A DNA stretch of 64,000 bases, taken from Rhabditoides inermis (lineage: Eukaryota; Nematoda; Chromadorea; Rhabditida; Rhabditidae). Location: NCBI GenBank assembly GCA_963966185.1, contig CAWZYM010000215.1:173501-237500 (forward strand). The letters run 5' to 3'. Of the stretch, positions 23,501-33,800 are shown piece after piece (position 1 is the stretch's first letter; the number at the start of each line of letters is the position of its first letter). The notes under the pieces are model-generated. The model was not told the origin of the DNA. It did no database searches and worked only from the letters and a program-made list of their open reading frames with translations. Made by a program: the position numbers and the translations under genes.

Positions 23501-26500
23501 CGGTACCAGTTCTTTACTCACCTTCTTGGCGAATGTGGCTCCCTTGGCGCTGCATTTCGCCTCGCAGGTGACTGCGAGAGCAGATAGGAAGACGAGAGCG
23601 GCAATGGAGCGCATGTCAGCGGATGGTTGAACTGTCTACTGGCTGCGCTTTTATAAAGTGAACGGTTGCCAATTATAGCGGCAGCTCACCATCACCAACA
23701 TGGGATCAGTCGCTCTGGGCTCTGGTTGTGGGGTAATCTCTATTGTACAACCTTCCGCATTTAAAGCTTTTTTTGAACGTTTGCTCTCAACATTTAAAGT
23801 ACTTCATATCACGTAGTCTCGTGACGTGAGAGAATCGGACACCCCTGATAGCTAGAATTTCAAAAAAAGGACCTAGGATGATTTGGTGTTACTTGTACGT
23901 AGTCGTAGTCATAGTCTGCGTGATATACATTCGTTCAAATGCACAAAACTTTTCAAATTCAAATACACATTTCAAAAGAAAACAGTATTCTACATTTCAT
24001 GCATTAACTACGACTGCCACTAAAAAAACTGAAAAAAACCCTACTCGCCGTATCAGTAGTTCTCACTACAAACTCAAAATTTCGCGAATTGTTTTATACA
24101 TGTTCCGTTCATGGGTGAATTTTAGATATTCGTTTTTAATGTTTTTTTCTACAAGCGAATGTCTTTTCTTACATTCGATCAAATTCTATCAAGACTTTTT
24201 CTAATATTACATACACATTCGTTTTTGTACGATAATTTTATCTGCTGGTTTTTTATACGTTTTAAAAAGAATTAAAGTGTTCATTAAGTGAAAGTGATAC
24301 ACAAGTGAAAAGTAAAACTAGTTGTTAATGGTCAGATTTTCAAAAATCTATGTATACAGTTCAATCTCTTTTCAAAATAGCTTGACGGTCTGAGGCTTCT
24401 TGGCGGTGTTATAGTCCTTGACCTTGAGCGCCAGGGGCAGGACCTTGATACCACACGACCAGATGTTGGCGGGGAGCGCCTGAAGAACGAGATTTGAGCA
24501 GGATGAAATGGGACCGCAATTACTGAGTGCGTTTTTGAGGACATTGTTTGTGTCATGTGTCATGTGTGTTTCCGGAGGTGCCAATGCAAATATTGAGTTA
24601 TAGTGATAGCGCGTGTTTGATCCAATAGTTTCGTCCTTGTCTGTTTCTTCTTCTTCTACCGTCCGTACCGAGTTTGCCTTGTTGACCATGCCCTGCACCC
24701 AGGCCTTGTTGGCGAAAGCCTGCGCGTACTTGTACATCATGCCCAGCGCCATCTCCTTCTTCTTGCCCTGCCTCAGCTGAGCGGCGCAGATCGAAGACAA
24801 CTGAATCGGAGCATTATACTAGGCTTCTGGACGGACTGAAGTTGCTCACCTTGTCGTATTGCACGTCGAGGTACTTGTGAATGAAGGGCACGCCCCACTT
24901 TTCCGCCAAGGTCGTGACGGTGATCGGCACTGGCTTGAGACACGTGTTGCCCTAGAAAGAGTCTCCGTGGTTCATAGAGAACAGTTCTCTCCAGAGTTTT
25001 CAGTGCTCCTCTCATTTGTCAATTTTCGTCATTCATTGCCGTGCTACTGTATATAAGTCGGTATCATTTGTGTTTTTCGAATTTTTTTGAGCATTTCGTT
25101 TTATAGAGGAAATTCGGTGGGTAAGCGATGAAAATTAAGTTCCATTAAAATTTTGTAATGCAACAAATATGCAAAGAAAATTTAGCACGGCGAATTTGGC
25201 GACAGCAGAGTTCGCTGATCTTTCGTTGACTCAATTTCAGCGATTTTAGCGACGGCAGAATTCGCTGAATTTTAGTTTCTAGATTTTCGCGAATATGACG
25301 AGGGCAGAATACGCTGAACTCTATTTTACAAAAAATTCTGGCAATGAGCGGAATCGAACCGGCGTCGCTCGAGCACCAAGCGTCAATCTTAACACTATAC
25401 CACCTCCGCTCTCGCCCCAGCGCTGTGAATGGGAGGATGTGTGCGCGGTCGAACATCTTATTGTTTTGCTATTCGCATTCCGTTCAAGGAAGTTCGAAGT
25501 TCTCGCTATTGATTGTCTATTAAAAACATAGACATATGACTTTTTATTGTTAATCTTAGTGTAGCTCTTTTTCAAAGTTGTGATGGCGCATGTTTCACAA
25601 CGCTTTAGAATCTCTCAGATCGAGCTGCCATGGTGTATTGGTAACAGTCACGCTTTGTGATCGAAGGACGACGGTTCGATCCCTCTCACCGGCAGAACTT
25701 TTGTGAAAATGATCCGTCGCTGTTCAGCGAATTTGGCCATCGCTAAATTCACCGAAATCATGCCAATAAAGTTCCTCGAATTCTGCCTTCGCAATATCTG
25801 CGGATCTGATGAAGAATATTTTTATTGGCCCGCAAATTTTTCGTTAATATCTTGACAACAAAAATTCCCCATTCGAATTTCGACGATCACTACCGACTTA
25901 TATCGTACAGTCTCAGGCGCGCCTCTGCCCTGTCTTTTTCCCTACCCTCATCAAGGTGCTGCTTTCGGCGATCAACGTCAAGGACTACAACACTGCCAAG
26001 AAACCCCAGACCGTCAATCCCTCGCCCACCTGTGATAGCATCTTGGTGGCGACAGGCAGCATGGGAATGGCGTACTTGGTGACGATTCCCATAGCCTGTG
26101 ACATCATGGCGGAGATGGGCTTTTTCTCGCAGATCATGAGAGCCGCCTGGTCGATGAGTTGCACGAGGCCCTTGTCCGCGAACTGCGCCGGACTGATGTT
26201 CAGCCCGACAGCGCGCACCTAACAAGGATTTGAAAATGGTTTTCGACTAGTAACCTCATATCTCTGATATCAGTTTGGTCACGATCAGCTTCTGTGACCT
26301 AAACAACACTCCTTGTAAGAGCATTTGTGAGCCAACGCATGCTAGTGTGTTTCCACTCACGGTCTGCGCGAACTTGTATCCTTCTGGGCTGAACAGCTGC
26401 GCCGAGGCGAGAGCGAAGATGGAGAACAGAGGGATGGTAATCTTCATGGCGACTGTTGAGTGAGGAGACGACGGGCGTACACGTTTTTATACCCGTTGGA

Positions 26501-27392
26501 TACTGATAATCAGATCACTCTTCTGTTTTTTGAGGGATTAGTCTCGACTAAATCGACTGATCGAGAGATCTCTCTTGTTGTTTTGGTTCCCTGTAGTTCC
26601 GTTTCCGATTAGTGTGATCTGTGTGATCTCATTTAGTATGAAGATCGGTTGTTCAACAAAAATCGTCACAAATCTATACTTCTATGTCATAAGAGGTGCT
26701 CAAGAAAAAAAATACGGTGCACAATGAACTGGGGTGATAATGAGGGTTGCACCGTGTTTCCTGTGTATATCAATAACTAGCAATGCAGTTTCTTTCAATT
26801 TCGAATAGTTTCAACAGCTCCAAACTACTTCTAATTGATTCGGATTACTTCTTTTCGATAATACTGACTGCGCCTTCCTTGAGGTGTGGGACGTGCGTTG
26901 CGGGCGGGCGATGCACACGATCGACTGGAAGCTGGCGGAGGGCCACACGGATGTGGTGCGCTGTCTGCAGGCCGACGCCTGGAGGATCGTCTCCGCCGCC
27001 GACGACAGGACTATCAAGGTAAGGTACAGCAAGTTGTGCCTGGTCGGGGTGGAAACTCCGGGTCCGTTCTTTCTTCCTGCTGTACTCGGTAGTGCGTCAT
27101 TTGTGGTAGGGTTAACAGTTTATTCATTACTTTTACTTGTATTTTTGAGGTCACTGGCATGTGGCATCCGAAGCGTTATTTTCGCCTCGGTTTTTGTCGT
27201 GCTTTTGAGGGAAACGGTGATACGTATTATATAGTGTTCTCGTTGTAGGTGTGGGATCTGGAGAGCGGGCGTCGGCTGTGCACCCTGCGCAATCACACGG
27301 ACGGAGTGACGTGTGTGAAGTTCAACGACAATCATATCGTCTCCGGCTCGTATGACAAGACGGTCAAGATGTGGGACTTTTCCGTGTGTTGA
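14193..27392 (+). CDS. F-box/WD40-repeat protein
   Basis: Fifteen exons with continuous phases, 490 aa: 14193-14336, 14535-14600, 14668-14738, 14885-14964, 15257-15371, 15799-15909, 16177-16344, 16727-16784, 17039-17128, 17344-17432, 17524-17601, 18674-18734, 18820-18882, 26884-27018, 27249-27392. A TCTTCAG acceptor four bases before the ATG suggests trans-splicing. Residues about 95-145 form an F-box (FTALPSHVILIILGLLDP, then LVSRQWRDLADEPILW). Seven WD repeats follow, each ending in forms such as SGSSDTTIRLWD and SGSYDKTVKMWD. Such proteins (FBXW7/SEL-10, beta-TrCP/LIN-23) pick substrates for SCF ubiquitin ligases; I cannot say which orthologue this is. Intron 13 is 8 kb and holds other genes. 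Confidence 0.9.
15536..15712 (+). pseudogene. Decayed upstream copy of F-box gene exon 6 start
   Basis: TTCAGGGCGGAGCGCTTGCA at 15586 onward repeats the acceptor and first bases of true exon 6 (TTCCAGGGCGGAGCGGGTGC, from 15793). A further matching piece, AGGCACGGCACGCAAGCG near 15690, corresponds to the next bases of the exon, about 75 bp later, so the copy was itself interrupted. It lies in intron 5. The frame after it soon stops, so use of this acceptor would truncate the protein. Confidence 0.6.
16400..16530 (-). repeat. Interspersed repeat R2, copy 1
   Basis: AGATCAGAGGAAGACGGAGA...GCGCGCAAAAC...TTTCGAACTGCAAGCGAGGTAGATCGAAAA is the reverse complement of the units at 37445-37585 and 50110-50240. 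Non-coding, in an intron. Confidence 0.75.
17627..17692. mobile_element. Palindromic TTCGAAAC element, copy in F-box gene intron 11
   Basis: GACCAGTCTCTTCGAAACG at the left and TTTCGAAGAGACTGACCAC at the right form an imperfect palindrome. Same family as copies at 10605-10682, 28613-28742 and 56311-56385. Confidence 0.8.
17747..18570. mobile_element. Foldback element with two tRNA-like cores (1)
   Basis: Inverted arms of roughly 290-300 bp (about 17747-18040 against 18262-18570), sharing for example the GGAGTGT and TTGGTTCG ends. Each arm contains a tRNA-like stretch: plus strand 17933-18003 and minus strand 18290-18361, with box A-like GGCCTAGTGGTTAGCGCG and box B GGTTCGAGTCC. The acceptor ends do not pair, so these are not functional tRNAs. 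Near the right arm a 21-bp unit AGGTAGCCAAACCCTGTAC occurs three times (18390-18445). Confidence 0.85.
19080..20610 (-). CDS. Secreted protein X1, nested in F-box gene intron
   Basis: Five phase-0 exons: 20518-20610, 20016-20204, 19737-19832, 19435-19566, 19080-19190; 206 aa. Signal peptide MRSIAALVFLSALAVTCEA. The mature chain is helix-rich in look, with scattered single Cys (NICAIV, GMGICEG, AKECSK, KTCVQIL, FECAKK) and a basic end KVKQTVFFKI. Same exon layout and exon lengths as Y2, so X and Y are old duplicates. Family not recognised. It lies antisense within the 8-kb intron 13 of the F-box gene. The codons around the stop are repeated upstream on the plus strand (CAGTTAGATCTTGA, three times, 19045-19090). 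Confidence 0.85.
21371..21900 (-). pseudogene. Y1, 5'-truncated copy of Y
   Basis: Exons 5 (21371-21478), 4 (21670-21801) and the 3' half of exon 3 (21851-21900) match Y2 almost exactly, but the signal peptide exon, exon 2 and the start of exon 3 are absent. The truncation point is the boundary of the 3-kb tandem duplication, so Y1 was born incomplete. Confidence 0.85.
21901..24899. repeat. 3-kb tandem segmental duplication, copy 2
   Basis: Second unit, carrying the copied exon-13 end with a usable-looking 5' splice site (AAG|GTCAGT at 21909-21917), X2 and the 3' part of Y2. Since Y2 continues past 24899 while Y1 ends at 21900, this is the original right-hand context. Confidence 0.95.
22066..23614 (-). 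CDS. Secreted protein X2
   Basis: Copy of X1 in the tandem duplication with the same five-exon structure; first exon 23522-23614 and stop at 22066-22068. Protein differences from X1 are very few (for example SDNNIC for SDSNIC), and all splice sites are kept, so both copies look intact. Intron lengths differ slightly, and the spacer before exon 2 has an extra CATGAATATGTGATA stretch. Confidence 0.85.
24372..26447 (-). CDS. Secreted protein Y2, paralogue of X
   Basis: Five exons: 26361-26447, 26030-26218, 24850-24951, 24669-24800, 24372-24479; 205 aa. Signal peptide MKITIPLFSIFALASA, then QLFSPEGYKFAQ. Exon lengths nearly equal those of X. Motifs: LMICEKKPIS, GNTCLKP, SSICAAQ, IWSCGIK, end KKPQTVKLF. 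The 1.1-kb intron 2 carries a tRNA-like foldback element and an inverted copy of the terminal exon. Product expected to be secreted; function unknown. Confidence 0.8.
25143..25870. mobile_element. tRNA-like foldback element (2)
   Basis: Two tRNA-like stretches in opposite polarity: minus strand 25348-25412 (GAGGTGGTATAGTGTTAAG box A, GGTTCGATTCC box B) and plus strand 25624-25700 (TGGTGTATTGGTAACAG, GGTTCGATCCC). Outer parts share repeated subterminal words such as GACGGCAGAATTCGCTGAA and their complements, but the arms are more diverged than in elements 1, 3 and 4. Confidence 0.7.
25950..26022 (+). pseudogene. Inverted copy of the Y terminal exon
   Basis: The plus strand reads IKVLLSAINVKDYNTAKK..., matching the end of Y (IKVLPLALKVKDYNTAKK). 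It lies on the opposite strand, only about 8 bp from the exon 2 donor of Y2. It has no stop of its own; the frame runs into Y2 exon 2 sequence. It marks an inversion breakpoint inside intron 2. Confidence 0.8.
26448..26883. other. Intron remainder and Y2 promoter side
   Basis: No exon seen; probably the Y2 promoter plus the end of F-box gene intron 13. Confidence 0.5.
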
Positions 27393-27668
27393 GTTGAGTG
27401 TTCCAGACCGTTTTGGATTTGTTAATTTGTGTCTTTCCGCTCTTGTACGAGATTGTATTTTGCAGTGTGCATGCCAGTGTGCTATTCCTAAGTCGATATG
27501 ATTTGTATAGAGTATTTATTAGAGGTCATATTTATTTACGCTTCAAGTGGCTACGTGTACAGTGAAGAATACGATATTTCCTAGGTGTTATCCACTTTTT
27601 TCCTATTTTTCATTTTTGTACTTCATACTTTTTTGTGGTGTTCTTGCTGTGGTTTTGTTGTTTCTAGT

Positions 27669-27674
27669 AAATAA
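27669..27674 (+). terminator. Poly(A) signal AATAAA of the F-box/WD40 gene
   Basis: AATAAA about 280 bp after the stop at 27392 and about 135 bp before the TSR3 start. The 415-bp gap is larger than typical nematode intercistronic spacing but does not exclude an operon. Confidence 0.45.
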
Positions 27675-27807
27675 AGTCTTTCTGTTAATGTCTGACTGAT
27701 TAGATTGTGAATTAAATCGGTTAATAATTCCGAAGTTGTTTATCTTCAATATGTGATAGAATAAGTGTTTGTGATAGAATAAGTATTTATTAGTTTGAAG
27801 TTTGAAG

Positions 27808-30800
27808 ATGAAGCAGAAGGCCAAGAACCAGCAGCGCGGAGTGGGCAAAGATGCGAGGCGGCTGAGGAAAGAGGAGGTGGGGGAAGTTGTTTGTCGATTC
27901 TTCAATTCCCTACGATCATTGTCATTGCTGTGTAACAGGTGGGGTAGCCGCAATTAGAAAATGCATCGCCTCTCATTGTTAATGGAACTGAGAGAGTACA
28001 CGACATGAGGCAGGGCGCATGGGCATGGCCCATGGCCAAAGGCGATATCGCAGATTCTGATGTGGTATGATGAGTTCTGTCGATTCCTCATGTTTGACAC
28101 TGACAGAGACAGACTATGAAACGTGCCTCTTTTTCTCACTACCAGAAACGAAATAGAGAATACAAGACAAGTGGCAGGGAGCATGACGATTTGCGATATC
28201 GCAGATTTGTCCGATGGTATACGTGTCCTCATCTTGTTCTCGACTAGGAGGACCCCGGATTCAACCGGCTAAAAAAACGTCTTGAGGAGATGGCGCGTTC
28301 GTCGCGTGACGTGGAGGAGGAGGAGAGCGAGGAGGGGGAGGAGGAGGAGGAGACGGAGGAGGAGAGTGGCGAGGACAGCTCGAGTGACGAAGATGGTGAG
28401 AGCACGTGTTTTTCGAATCACAGATCACAGTTCGGAGATTCTGTCTAGTGATCAAAACAGTTTCATGTTGAAGTACAACCAATTGTTCATTTCTTATTTC
28501 TTCCAGTCACGAGAGAAATTAACTGTCGGGAATTATGTTGTGAGATGACTGTGCTATGAAACGTATGCGTGAAAGGAATTAATTTGAGGTGCTGGTGTTA
28601 TCAATGTTAAATGTATGGCCATTCTCTTCGAAACTGTCCCTTCCCTTCAAAACGCCTCCGAAACACGCTGTTTGGTCGCGTTTCGAAGGCGTTTCGAAGT
28701 CAGTATCGAAGGGAGTTTCGAAGAGACCGACCGCTACTTGAGACACTCCGGCGTACGAGTTCCCGTGCAAGCTGATCATGTACGACTTCAACCAGTGCGA
28801 CCCGAAGAAGTGCAGCGGCCGGCGGCTCATGAGGGCCAACCTCATCACTGAGGTGGGTGCTGCGTGCGGGCGGTCTTGAGTTGAAAAACTGATTGCCAGA
28901 CACAGGGGCGTTTAGTGTTACCAAAGTTCATCGAAATTCACTTGTTAGGGACCGTAGAAGAATGTTCTATCTTCGCAGGTGAAGCTGGGCGTTCGTTTCG
29001 GCGGTCTGGTGCTGTCTCCGACCGGAAAGGACACGCTGTGCCCCAGGGACAGGGCATTCATCGAGCAGGTGAGGGAGAAAGGAAGAGGGGAGAGAGGGGA
29101 GAGAGAGAGAGGGAGAGGGATGGATGGAGAGAGAGAGGATAGAAAGTGAGAGAGAGAGAGAACGTGCTCCTTTCAGAACGGTCTGGGTGTGGTGGACTGC
29201 AGCTGGAAGGAGGTGGAGCGCACGCCGCTGCACAAGGTGAGTGAGGCTGGTGTTGGCATTGTGGATATTACCTACGAATATGTATTGATTGATCCGCAAG
29301 GAGTATTAGACACGCTTAGTTTGATTGATGGTAATTTGGGTTTGAAACATAATTTGAGTATTACATATCCCAGCTAGAATTTGAATGAAAGAGCAGTTGA
29401 GTGTGGTTGAGATGACCGATTCTCCCGGCAGGTGCGGGCGCCGGAGCACCGCCCCCTCCCCTATCTGGTTGATTTATGGTAATTTGAGTGTGAAACAGTG
29501 AAACGTAACTTTAAGGAGTATTAAATATCCCAGCTAACCTTTACGAATATGGCAGTAGTTGAGTGTGGTATCGTTGGCAGGTGCGGGCGCCGGAGCACCG
29601 CCTGCTCCCCTATCTGGTGGCGGCCAACTCGATCAACTACGGAAAGCCGTGCCATCTCACGTGCGCCGAGGCCATGGCGGCCGGACTGTACATTGTCGGA
29701 TACAGGTGGGTGTCACGCAACCCTCCTTCGCCCCGCCCCCTTATACCACTCTTATACCATTTGGACGAAGACCCAACAGAACAGTTACTTAACGAGTGAC
29801 ATCAGATGACACAGGGGATGCATGAAAACAACGAGATGGAGAATGCAGTATTTATTAAGACCATGTGTGTCTAGCAGCCGGTGACGTACATGTGTGAAGT
29901 GCATGGCAGTGGCGGCGCACTGCTTGAGAGTGCACACACGAGGCTGCGTGATATTGGCCTGAAAGAGTAGAGAAGATAGGAGTATACTCACAATTCATTC
30001 TCCTACACCCAACTTGACACAGGCGTAGATCTTCTGCATGATGTCGACGTTCAGCTCTGGAAGAGAGGCTTTGGTCATCGGACCGAGCTGCAAGGTGCGA
30101 TCAGTGTCACACAGACAGCAGCACATACAGCAGAGTCGCGCCGCTCTCCGCTCACCTCAACCTACACAGACGAGCAACAAACACAACAGACAGCTCGGCC
30201 CCGTCGCCCCCGCTGTGCAGCACCGACAGACACACAGACAGCAGAGGCACAGAGCGCACACTACGTTCCAGCAGAGACAGAGCTCCCGACAGCGGTTCCA
30301 GTCGAGGCGCGTCGTGCGAGGAGATGGCGAGGAGACAGCCGCACAGACAGACCACAACCACAACGACGGCGGGGCCGACAGCCACAGCAGAGACAGCAGA
30401 GACAGCAGAGACAGAGGCAGTTCCGGCAGAGAGTGCAGTCTTCGACCACTCCTTCTGTGGTTGGCAGACGGGGGCTGAGCGAGGGGGAGCGGGCTGTCCT
30501 CCTGGACAAGGTGCTGGCAGGGGAGAGGGACAGGGAGGCGTATGTGAGGATGCTGGAGAAGAGGGTCAGCGAGCTGGAGCGAGCTGGAGGGCGGGTGTCA
30601 CTCCCACTGCCCCTCCAGGATGTGATTCTCCTTCCCCTCTGCCCATCCCCCTCTCAGTCCTACGCCGCCTCTCTAATTGGAATGATGATATGATGTGTTT
30701 CCCCCATCCCCCTTCACAGTCTTGTCCTGGTCGCCGCAGCTTCCCCCCGCTGGCTTGGCTGCCTTGGCTGCCTTGTGCATGCCTGCCAGGTGCTCGTTGA

Positions 30801-33800
30801 AGCACGGGCTCATCTTGCTGAGCAGATCGAGCAGCTTCTCTCCCTTGGGCAGTTTGCTGTCGCACCCGGTCAGCACAGGCGTCAGCTGCAGCATGCGAGA
30901 CTTGAAGATCGGCATCAGCGTCGAGGTGGTGTCTGAAAACGGTTTGAGGAAGCTTTGTGAGCTTAGAAAGTACTCACTCGCGATCATTTCGTTGAGTGGC
31001 GCGCCGTTGCAGCACTGCGTAGCCAGCGCGATGGCGATCTGAATGTTGGGTTGAGTCTATCCTGATCACTCAGTATCCCACGTTATTGGCCTCCACGTCG
31101 TTGGGAAAGTTGGAGACGAGCTTCTTGATTTTGGCTGCCATGTCGACAACGGCTTGTCCGGAGACGACTCCGAGACAGAGGAGGGAGATGAGGAAGAGGC
31201 GAGAGAACATCTGCAACAAGGGAGGGATGAGGGATAGGCGGATGATCAGGCTGGTGCACTCGTATCGCACCTTGCTATTTATACGGACAATGTTCGAGCA
31301 ATTCAGCCAATTTGTGAGGATTATATGGTATGTATCGAGCAGTGGTCCACTGGTGATCTGTTAGGCTAGATAGAAAAAAAAACAAAAAGAAGAGCCGAAC
31401 AGAGATCGGTACACGGTACATCGGTTGCGGCGACATGTTTGTAATGTGTTACCTTGCTTATTGCGATCAAAGATCATAATGTAATATTAACATCATAATC
31501 ATGCATGTTTTCATGGTGTTTACAATTACTTCAACAATATGTCGTGCATAAACCACGACTGCCAGATAAAATAATATCAAAATATAATAACTTTTTATTA
31601 CTGAACTAAGCTAAAAATGAGTGCATGATGTAGAAAACGAACAGAAAATTTTCATGTCGTAGTGAGATGAAAAATAAAAAAAGAAGAAAACTCCGCGGCT
31701 CGCTCTCTGCACAAAACCTAACCAGGATCAAAAATATTGTGTTTTGACATTCTTTCGCGAGGCAGGCTCGGTTCATGTACGAAATTTAGAGCATTGTGCT
31801 GCTTTCAAGAATGAATTCCAAGGATCCTATTATATGAAAAACGACCTGTCTGTCCAAACGACCTGTCTGGGTGGCGAGCGCCGTAGGCGCGACTCCGACT
31901 GGTTCGCTATTGATCATGTACATGTTCCATATTGTTATTGTTCATTTATTTCCTGGATTGTATTGTAGACCATAGAGCTGTGACCATAGAAATACTGACC
32001 GACGGAAAGGAGGACAACATGATTCTTGCTTCTCTTTTTTTTTTGGCACACCATTGTGCTCGCTGATCAAATCATTGAATGAAATTAGTCATTTATTGAG
32101 TCATAGACAAGGTGTAGTTAGACAGTTGAAGTCTAGCACGCGGGCGCCTTTTCGAACTTCATGGCCTTGGGAGCACACGACTTGAGAGTGCACAGACGAG
32201 GCTTGGTGATCTTCTCCTGCAAAGCAAAGGGGATGCATGTCACTCCAAGCTTCACCGAACCATCACAGGACATTTGTTCACCCTGTTTGTGAGCCATTAG
32301 TCTCGAGCATACTCACAATGGTAAAGTACATGCTACTCTCTACATCTACGCCATTGAGAATGGAGAGGAATTCTCGAAAACGATAATATGCTGGGAAATG
32401 AACTAGATGTGCTACTCAGGGACTTACGGTGACACATTTGTAGACGGTGGTCATCAGTTTGTCGTCGAGATGGGGAATGGCTGCTGCAATCATGGGCTCG
32501 AGCTGCAAACATGTCTGCTATGACAATCCTCTACTCTAATCAACCCACGTTGGCCTTGTTGGTGCAGACTGCCGGCTTGACCTTGAAGGCGCTGTCGTAC
32601 ATGGGCTTGAGATACTGCTTGAAGCACGGGCTCATCTTGCTGAGCAGATCGAACAGCTTCTCTCCCTTGGGCAGCTTGCTGTTGCACCCGGTCAGCACAG
32701 GCGTCAGCTTCAGTACGTCGGCCTTGACAGCGTCCAGCATAGTCGGGGCGATGTCTGCAAGGGAAAGAGAGAGTGGGGAACACAAAGTGATGGCGACTGA
32801 CTGCTGATGATGGTGTCGAGACTGGTGCCGTTGCAGCACTGGGTGGCGAGAGACTGGGCCACCTGAAAGGCATGCATGCGCATTGTTCTGGGTGCTGTCC
32901 TCTCACCACGATGGCCTGTTTCTCAGTGGGAAAGGGCGAGACCTGCTTGCGAATCTCGGCTGCCATAGTGACAGAGGGAGTCTGGGCAGTGGAGACTGCC
33001 ACCAGAGCACATACAAAGAGGACGAGGGGACGGGACATCTGGAACGAGTGAACCAGTGGATTGGTGGATGATACCATTAAAGATGTTAGGAAAAGCAAAG
33101 AGAGGAGATGTTGTGAACCGTGTGCTTTACGATTCTCCAGGCTCCTATTTATACAGTACAGTTCGTACAAAGTAGCCAATTTGTTGGGATTATATGCGGA
33201 TTGGTTGGCGCGTTCGATCTGTGTCTGTCTAAAAAGTAGCAGTAGTGATGAACTTTTTACAAAAAGATCATGCTTTCAGAGACCAAACAAGGAAGTGAGG
33301 TTTTATCTTTTATCTTTTATCTTTTGCATTTTCAGGGATGCGTGTCGCGTCTTGATGGACCGCTTTCCGTGGGGACCGCACTTCATCGGTACGGAGAGAG
33401 AGAAAGAGAGAGAGAGAGAGAGAAAGTGAAAGAAAGAGGCAGTATAGAGGTAAATATTTTCTCCAGAGCTCAACAAGGAACTGCTCGACATGTATTCGGA
33501 GTGCGGATCGCCTGAGGAGGTGGGATAAATAATCATATTGATTTATTATAGTCGGATTGGATCCTATATGCCATCCGTGACATTTCACATGTTGTGCAGT
33601 TTTGTGCAACACAACATGTATGTCATCAAATATCCAAAACGCTTCCATTAGTAGGAATCGAACCCGTGGACAGGCCGCAGCGAATGTGCGCTGGCGGCGC
33701 ACACTACCACTGCGCCATAGAGGCAGTGGTTAAGAGATCGAAGAGAGAGCTCATTTAGCTCCACTGGCCTCTTCAGTGTACAATGATGAGAGATAACGAG

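Noticed and set aside
30324..30800. 158-codon plus-strand frame with Thr/Ala/Glu repeats
   Set aside because: Low-complexity CAGACA repeats, overlaps the antisense exon 3 of Z1, no splice support; only the coiled-coil-like part is noted as an insert.
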